From contig JBBPIJ010000004.1 of the NCBI GenBank assembly GCA_038040395.1, positions 62,001-126,000 of the forward strand: a DNA stretch of 64,000 bases, written 5' to 3'. Shown piece after piece: positions 59,689 through 64,000 of this stretch. The number at the start of each line of letters is the position of its first letter. The stretch's first letter is position 1. The position numbers were made by a program, and so were the translations under genes. Below the pieces are notes generated by a model. That model had not been told where the DNA came from. It made no database searches and worked only from the letters and a program-made list of their open reading frames with translations. This DNA is from VAXT01 sp038040395 (GTDB taxonomy: Bacteria > Actinomycetota > Thermoleophilia > Gaiellales > Gaiellaceae).

Positions 59689-60561
59689 CGAGGGCAACGG
59701 GCGGGCTTTGAGCCGCCGGAACTCGGCAACAATCGCGAAGACCCCGCCGACGACGAGAATCGCGGGCACGACGATCTGGTAGCCCGGCAGCTCGAGCAGC
59801 CTGACGCCGCTCGCGGTGAGGACCGAGCCAAGCCCAACCCGAAGCGCGCCGTCCGGGACGCGCACGGTCAGCTTGCTAGCCAGCAGAACGCCCGGAATCG
59901 AACCGAGCAGCAGCCAGGCCATAGCGCGGACGTCGACGTTCCCGTGCAGCAGATGGCTCACGCCCGCTACCCAGAGGAGAGCGGCCGCGTGGAAGATGTC
60001 CGTCCCGACGATCTTCGCGGCCGTGAGCGGGAAGACGAGCAGCATCACGAGACCGAAGAAGGTGCCGCTGCCGACTGACGTCAGGCCGACGATGAAGCCG
60101 CCGCTCGCACCGAGCGCGAAGCAGATCAGGCGATCGCGGTCGGCGAGCAGGAACGGAGCGTCCGAAGGCTTGGCACCGCGCTTGACGAACGTCTTCGCGA
60201 GGAAACCGAGGCCGCCCAGCACGAGCGCGCCGCCGATCACCTTCGCGGACGCCGACTCGACCCCACTCCCGTAGTGGCGCTCGAGCCAGTCGGCGACCTC
60301 GACGCCGAGGAGCGACATCGGCGCCGAGCCGAGGAACATCCAGAACGTGATCCTGGCGTGCACCGTCCCGAGCCGCCGGTGCCGGACGGCGCCGAAGGTC
60401 TTGAAGATGGCACCGTGGAGGATGTCAGTGCCGACCGCCAGCGTCGGCTTGAAGCCGAAGACGAGGATAAGGATCGGCGTCATCAGCGAGCCGCCGCCCA
60501 TCCCCGTCAATCCCACGAGCGCCCCGATCAGCAGACCGGTGATCGAGAGCTGCCAGTTCAT
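59686..60561 (-). CDS. TauE/SafE-family sulfite or sulfonate exporter
   Basis: 291 residues, eight helices in two similar halves: LLIGALVGLTGMGGGSLMTPILI at the start and ALGASGGFIVGLTSVGSGTFFG in the middle, the paired G-x-GG-S motifs of the TauE/SafE (DUF81) family. PTLAVGTDILHGAIFKTFGAVRH and AAKIVGTDIFHAAALLW repeat the GTD motif. Members export sulfite, sulfoacetate or take up sulfur compounds. It is the last gene of the operon with sat-cysC-cysH-comA, which fits removal of sulfite or a sulfonate. The stop codon is provided by the palindromic element. Confidence 0.88.
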   Translation of the reverse strand: MNWQLSITGLLIGALVGLTGMGGGSLMTPILILVFGFKPTLAVGTDILHGAIFKTFGAVRHRRLGTVHARITFWMFLGSAPMSLLGVEVADWLERHYGSGVESASAKVIGGALVLGGLGFLAKTFVKRGAKPSDAPFLLADRDRLICFALGASGGFIVGLTSVGSGTFFGLVMLLVFPLTAAKIVGTDIFHAAALLWVAGVSHLLHGNVDVRAMAWLLLGSIPGVLLASKLTVRVPDGALRVGLGSVLTASGVRLLELPGYQIVVPAILVVGGVFAIVAEFRRLKARPLPS

Positions 60562-60564
60562 CGG

Positions 60565-61710
60565 CTAGCGGTACGCGTCGATCAGCACCTCTGCGACCTC
60601 GGGCCGCGAGAACTCGACGGGCGGCAACTGGCCGGCCTCGAGGAGCTCGCGCACCTTCGTCCCTGAGAGGAAGACGTGGTCGTCACCTTCGTGCGGGCAG
60701 GTCTTCGGCGTCGCCATCGAGCCGCAGGCCTTGCACCAGAACGCGTGCTCGAAGAACATCGGCTCGATCCCAAGCTCGTGCGGCTCGAACTCGTCGAAGA
60801 TGAGCTGAGCGTCGTAGGTGCCGTAGTAGTCGCCCACGCCGGCGTGGTCGCGGCCGACGATGAAGTGGGAGCAGCCGTAGTTCTTGCGGCAGATCGCGTG
60901 CCAGATCGCCTCGCGGGGCCCGGCGTAGCGCATCGCCGCCGGGAAGGCGGAGAGCACGACCCTGTCCGGCGGGTAGTACCCGTCGAGCAGGACGCGGTAG
61001 CACTCGACCCGCGTTGCGGCCGGGACATCGTCGGACTTCGTGTCCCCGACGAGCGGGTGGATGAGGAGACCGTCGACCGTCTCCAGCGCGACCTTGGTCA
61101 GGTACTCGTGCGCCCGGTGGATCGGATTGCGGGTCTGGAAGCCGACGACGCGACGCCAGCCCCGCTCTGCGAAGGCGGCGCGCGTCTCCGCCGGGTCCAT
61201 CGCTAGCTCCGCGAAGGCCGGCTCGGGCCGGTCGAAGACCGTTACGCGTCCCGCGAGGTACAGCGGATGCTGCGCGTAGAGCCGCTCGACGCCGGGGTGC
61301 GCCTCGTCGGTCGTTCGGAAGCAGTTTTCGGCCTCGCGCTCCCTGTCGTACTCGTAGACCTCTTCGACCTCGAGCAGCGCGAGCTCGCGGCCAGCCTCGT
61401 CGGCGAGGACAACGCGGTCGCCCTCGGGCGCCTTCTCGACCGCGAGGCACACGGGCAGCGCCCACGGCAGGCCGCTCGCGAGGTGCATGTCCTCGATGAC
61501 GCGCTCGTAGTCCTCGCGGCCCATGAAGCCCTCGAGGGGCGACAGCGCGCCCGAGGCCAGCATGTCCAGGTCGGACACCTCGCGCGAGGTCAGCGTGATC
61601 GTCTCGAGGGAGTCGAGGTCGCCGGGACGGTCGCCGGTCCGATCGACCAGCGTCCCGCCGTGCGGCTCGATCAGACCTGTCCCAGGGACTGTCCCCAAGA
61701 CATGGCTCAT
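60565..61710 (-). CDS. sat: sulfate adenylyltransferase (ATP sulfurylase)
   Basis: 381 residues from an ATG at 61710 that overlaps the cysC stop (ATGA). The homo-oligomeric type: LTSREVSDLDMLASGALSPLEGFM, the ATP-binding GFQTRNPIHRAHEY (about 190-203), GDTKSDDVPA, and RDHAGVGDYYGTY. A zinc site is visible in CKACGSMATPKTCPH. It makes APS from sulfate and ATP. The end STGTKVR-like sequence (LSGTKVRELL) is conserved. It is the fifth gene of the minus-strand sulfur operon. Confidence 0.96.
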   Translation of the reverse strand: MSHVLGTVPGTGLIEPHGGTLVDRTGDRPGDLDSLETITLTSREVSDLDMLASGALSPLEGFMGREDYERVIEDMHLASGLPWALPVCLAVEKAPEGDRVVLADEAGRELALLEVEEVYEYDREREAENCFRTTDEAHPGVERLYAQHPLYLAGRVTVFDRPEPAFAELAMDPAETRAAFAERGWRRVVGFQTRNPIHRAHEYLTKVALETVDGLLIHPLVGDTKSDDVPAATRVECYRVLLDGYYPPDRVVLSAFPAAMRYAGPREAIWHAICRKNYGCSHFIVGRDHAGVGDYYGTYDAQLIFDEFEPHELGIEPMFFEHAFWCKACGSMATPKTCPHEGDDHVFLSGTKVRELLEAGQLPPVEFSRPEVAEVLIDAYR

Positions 61711-62258
61711 GCGGGCACCTCGTCGGCGACGAGGCCGAGCTCGGCGAGCTTGCCGAGAACGAGCTGGGCGCTCTCCTCTGGCGTATGGGCCTCCGTGTCG
61801 ACCCGCAGCTGGGGGCTCGTCGGAGCTTCGTACGGATCGGAGACGCCGGTGAACTCCGTGATCTCTCCGGCGAACGCCTTCGCGTAGAGGCCCTTCACGT
61901 CCCGCTCGGCGCACGCATCGACCGAGGCATCGATGTGCACCTCGACGAACGGGCCGAACTCCTCGACCATCTCACGCGCCTTCGCCCGCGTCTCGGCGTA
62001 AGGCGAGATCGCCGACACGATGACGGCGCCTCCCTGCCGCGTCAGCCGGGATGCGACCCAGCCGACTCGCTCGATGTTCGTGTCGCGGTCCTCCTTCGAG
62101 AAGCCGAGCCCTTTCGAGAGATGCTGGCGGACGGCGTCGCCGTCGAGATACTCGACGAGGCGGCCGCGCCGCTCGAGCTCGGGGCCGACGATCTCCGCGA
62201 TCGTCGTCTTGCCGGCTCCCGAGAGGCCGGTGAACCACAACGTGAAACCTTCAGGCAT
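61707..62258 (-). CDS. cysC: adenylyl-sulfate kinase
   Basis: 183 residues. GLSGAGKTT (Walker A, 11-19), DGDAVRQHLSKGLGFSKEDRDTN (APS-binding region), ISPYAETRAKAR and VKGLYAKA are the APS-kinase signature. It phosphorylates APS to PAPS. With an APS-reductase-type CysH in the same operon, PAPS may be meant mainly for sulfotransferases such as the one at 33978-34730 (inference). It overlaps cysH by 8 bases and sat by 4. Confidence 0.95.
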   Translation of the reverse strand: MPEGFTLWFTGLSGAGKTTIAEIVGPELERRGRLVEYLDGDAVRQHLSKGLGFSKEDRDTNIERVGWVASRLTRQGGAVIVSAISPYAETRAKAREMVEEFGPFVEVHIDASVDACAERDVKGLYAKAFAGEITEFTGVSDPYEAPTSPQLRVDTEAHTPEESAQLVLGKLAELGLVADEVPA

Positions 62259-62922
62259 ACGTTTCTGTCTCCTTGACTAGTGGTGTCTCTTCGTGGATCC
62301 CGCACTCCAGCTTGTCCGAGCCGGCCCAGCGACCGGCGCGCTCTTCTTCGTCCGCCGCAATCGGCCGGGTGCAGGGGATGCAGCCGATCGAGCGGTACCC
62401 GGCCTCGTGCAGCGGGTTGTAGGGAATCTCGTTGACCTTGATGTAGGCCCACACGCGCTTCTCGTCCCAGTCCGCTAGCGGGTGCACCTTCCAGACGCCG
62501 TAGCGTTCCGACCACTGGAGCTTGGGCGTCTCGGCCCTGCTCGGCGACTGGTCGCGGCGGATACCCGAGATCCACGCGTCGTAGGGCTCGAGGGCGGCCA
62601 GCAGCGGCTCGACCTTCCGGATGTGGCAGCAGCGGTCGGGATCGCGCTCCCAGAGGTTCGGCCCCTCCTGGCGGTGCTGCTCGGCGACGGTGATCATCGG
62701 CGTCGACAGCAGGTTGATCCCGTAGCGCTCAACGAGCCGGTCACGGGTGTCGTAGGTCTCGCGGAAGAAGAGCTGCGTGTCGAGCTCGATCACGGGCAGG
62801 CCGAGGCCGAGCTCCGAGACCATGTGCACGAGCACCGACGACTGCTTCTGCCACGAGCAGGTGAGGCAGAGCTTGTCGCCGTACTCGCCGTAGACCCATG
62901 TGAGCAGCTCCTCGGCGGTCAT
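62251..62922 (-). CDS. cysH: adenylyl-sulfate reductase (iron-sulfur type)
   Basis: 223 residues from the ATG at 62922; a CTG at 62964 behind a perfect AAGGAGG would add 14 residues (TSAPALPDLDFET). The nucleotide-binding part has CLTCSWQKQSSVLV and ELDTQLFFRETY. Cys98-Cys99 (RCCHIRKVEPL) and Cys181-x2-Cys184 (GCIPCTRP) are the four ligands of the [4Fe-4S] cluster found in APS reductases, and Cys207 in LECGIHEE is the catalytic cysteine. It reduces APS to sulfite. No sulfite reductase is seen nearby. Confidence 0.93.
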   Translation of the reverse strand: MTAEELLTWVYGEYGDKLCLTCSWQKQSSVLVHMVSELGLGLPVIELDTQLFFRETYDTRDRLVERYGINLLSTPMITVAEQHRQEGPNLWERDPDRCCHIRKVEPLLAALEPYDAWISGIRRDQSPSRAETPKLQWSERYGVWKVHPLADWDEKRVWAYIKVNEIPYNPLHEAGYRSIGCIPCTRPIAADEEERAGRWAGSDKLECGIHEETPLVKETETYA

Positions 62923-62938
62923 CGTCTCGAAGTCGAGA

Positions 62939-63688
62939 TCAGGAAGTGCGGGCGCGCTCGTCAGGGAGCAGCACCTCCTTCAGCGTGTCGCCGCGTAGTC
63001 CGAGACGCAGCGTCTCGAGCGGGATCACCTCGTCGGGCGGGATGTTCCCGAGATTGACCGTCGGGCCGAACTCCTTCACGAACCAGGCCTGCGAAGCCTT
63101 CGTCGGCGCCTCGAAGATCAGGTCGGCGACGTCGATCTCGTGGACGATCTCGTCGATCAGGCCTGTGCGCATCTCGCCCGTCGGACGAAAGATCCCGGCG
63201 GTGCCGCTCTCCCGCGACTCCGTGATCACCTTCCACGCGCCGGCCTCGAGCTCTTCCTTGATCCACTGCACCCAGAGGTAGGGGGCGAAGTTGACCTCGG
63301 TGTCCTTCGAGCCGACCTCGGAGAGGACCGTGAAATCGCGTCCGAAGTCGCCGATCAGCTCGAGCTTCTCCTCGCGGGGGATCTCGACCGTCCCGTCGGA
63401 GATCTCCACATGCGTGAGGCCGAGGTCGGTCAGCCACCGCTTGTACTCGTCGAGCTTCCCTTTGACGTACGCGACCTCGAAGAAGGTGCCGCCGATCACG
63501 ACGGGCTTCTCCTTCAGCACCTCGAGCTTGCGGCGCAGGTTCGGCGTCACGTACGCGGTGCCCCAGCCGAGCTTGACGACGTCGATGTAGACGCCGCACG
63601 TCTCGAGCACGTCTTCCCACGCGTGCGGGCCGAGGCCCTTGTCGAGGACGTGCGTCAGCCCTCCGGATCGCGGCTCAAAGTCCAGCAA
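62939..63688 (-). CDS. comA: ComA-family (2R)-phospho-3-sulfolactate synthase
   Basis: 249 residues from a TTG at 63688 behind a clear GGAGGG. The part upstream in frame is antisense-like noise. VLDKGLGPHAWEDVLETCG, DVVKLGWGTAYV, VIGGTFFEVA, EISDGTVEIP and ITESRESGTAGIF are family marks of the PF02679 TIM barrel. ComA joins PEP and sulfite to phosphosulfolactate in coenzyme M synthesis; bacterial and plant (HSA32) relatives are less defined. Placed directly upstream of APS reductase, sulfite supply is at hand. It overlaps the hydratase gene by 14 bases and cysH closely. Confidence 0.87.
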   Translation of the reverse strand: MLDFEPRSGGLTHVLDKGLGPHAWEDVLETCGVYIDVVKLGWGTAYVTPNLRRKLEVLKEKPVVIGGTFFEVAYVKGKLDEYKRWLTDLGLTHVEISDGTVEIPREEKLELIGDFGRDFTVLSEVGSKDTEVNFAPYLWVQWIKEELEAGAWKVITESRESGTAGIFRPTGEMRTGLIDEIVHEIDVADLIFEAPTKASQAWFVKEFGPTVNLGNIPPDEVIPLETLRLGLRGDTLKEVLLPDERARTS

Positions 63689-64000
63689 TGAGTCCCTCCA
63701 GCTTCTTGGTCGCTTCGGTCTGGACGTCGTGGTACATCGAGTTGCCGTGGGAGTCGATGCCGACCCACAGCGGGCCGAAGTCCTTGACCCTGAACTTCCA
63801 GAGGCACTCGGGCATGAGCTCTTCCCACAGCACCTCCTCGATCTCTTCGATCTGCGTCGTCTCGAGCGCGGCCGCGCCGCCGACGAGCGCGAAGTAGACC
63901 ATCCCGTACTTGGCCATCGGCTCGATCGCCTCGTCGGGCAGGCCGCCCTTGCCGGCGATCGCACGCACGCCGTAGTCGCGGCCGAGCGGCTCGGTGAAGC
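63675..64000 (-). CDS. fumarate hydratase/tartrate dehydratase beta-type domain (cut by the right edge)
   Basis: About 108 residues visible, open to the right edge, reading FTEPLGRDYGVRAIAGKGG, then MAKYGMVYFALVGGAAAL, then ECLWKFRVKDFGPLWVGID and HGNSMYHD. These mark the C-terminal (beta) part of class I iron-sulfur fumarases and L(+)-tartrate dehydratase beta subunits. Whether it is a separate beta subunit or the end of a fused enzyme cannot be told. It is co-transcribed with comA (14-base overlap). A hydratase of C4 acids could work on sulfolactate-type intermediates, but this is only an idea. Confidence 0.85.
   Translation of the reverse strand, partial: FTEPLGRDYGVRAIAGKGGLPDEAIEPMAKYGMVYFALVGGAAALETTQIEEIEEVLWEELMPECLWKFRVKDFGPLWVGIDSHGNSMYHDVQTEATKKLEGLIAGL

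Overview
High-GC bacterial DNA, very probably a chromosome segment from a deep-branching actinomycete of the Thermoleophilia type (Gaiellales/Solirubrobacterales-like). The basis is strong GC bias in the third codon position, frequent GTG and TTG starts, tightly overlapping operons, and small secreted proteins with basic tails typical of that group. The organism assignment is inference. No rRNA, tRNA, transposase, integrase or CRISPR array was seen.

About 1-54.5 kb is one very large surface-polysaccharide region made of several alternating operons. 1-7.5 kb (minus) carries a chain-length regulator (Wzz type), an initiating polyprenyl glycosylphosphotransferase, a UDP-glucuronate-decarboxylase-like enzyme, GT2 enzymes, a secreted clan GH-A hydrolase and an ATP-grasp ligase. 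7.6-18.9 kb adds a second initiating transferase, epimerases, an AsnB-type amidotransferase, methyltransferases and a first Wzx flippase. 18.9-23.3 kb (minus) has a Wzy/WaaL-like ligase/polymerase and GT4 enzymes. 24.3-33.9 kb (minus) is a tightly coupled operon with a nucleotide-sugar dehydratase-like enzyme, two ATP-grasp ligases, a DegT aminotransferase, an LPG-synthase-TM-like membrane protein, GT2, a deacetylase and a giant membrane protein. 34-38 kb is a mixed stretch: sulfotransferase, two genes of lower GC, an ArnC-like GT2, an eIF2B-like protein and a subtilisin-inhibitor-like lipoprotein. 38.4-43.8 kb holds a second Wzx/Wzy pair and a GT-C enzyme. 43.5-54.5 kb has secreted or membrane proteins (beta-propeller, FlgD-Ig-like protein, GT39-like enzyme, sulfatase-superfamily membrane protein, deacetylase, a 56-residue one-helix protein and a large unknown secreted protein).

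From 55.4 kb to the right edge the theme is sulfur assimilation: sulfate ABC transporter (sbp-cysT-cysW-cysA, minus), a divergent Rrf2 regulator with a palindromic operator candidate, then a second minus-strand operon of a fumarate/tartrate dehydratase beta part (cut by the edge), a ComA-family phosphosulfolactate synthase, APS-reductase-type CysH, APS kinase, ATP sulfurylase and a TauE-type sulfite/sulfonate exporter. No sulfite reductase is present in the window. The PAPS made here could also feed the sulfotransferase at 34 kb (inference).

The least ordinary signal is a ~165-bp, almost fully palindromic element found twice, at 24.3 kb and 59.5 kb. Both copies sit between convergent genes and lend them stop codons. 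The base changes between the copies are compensatory, which points to a folded RNA or bidirectional terminator. Other notable points are three probable CTG start codons, a Shine-Dalgarno-masking hairpin ahead of the 56-residue protein, three divergent copies of one unusual glycosyltransferase family, and a 230-bp convergent gene overlap.
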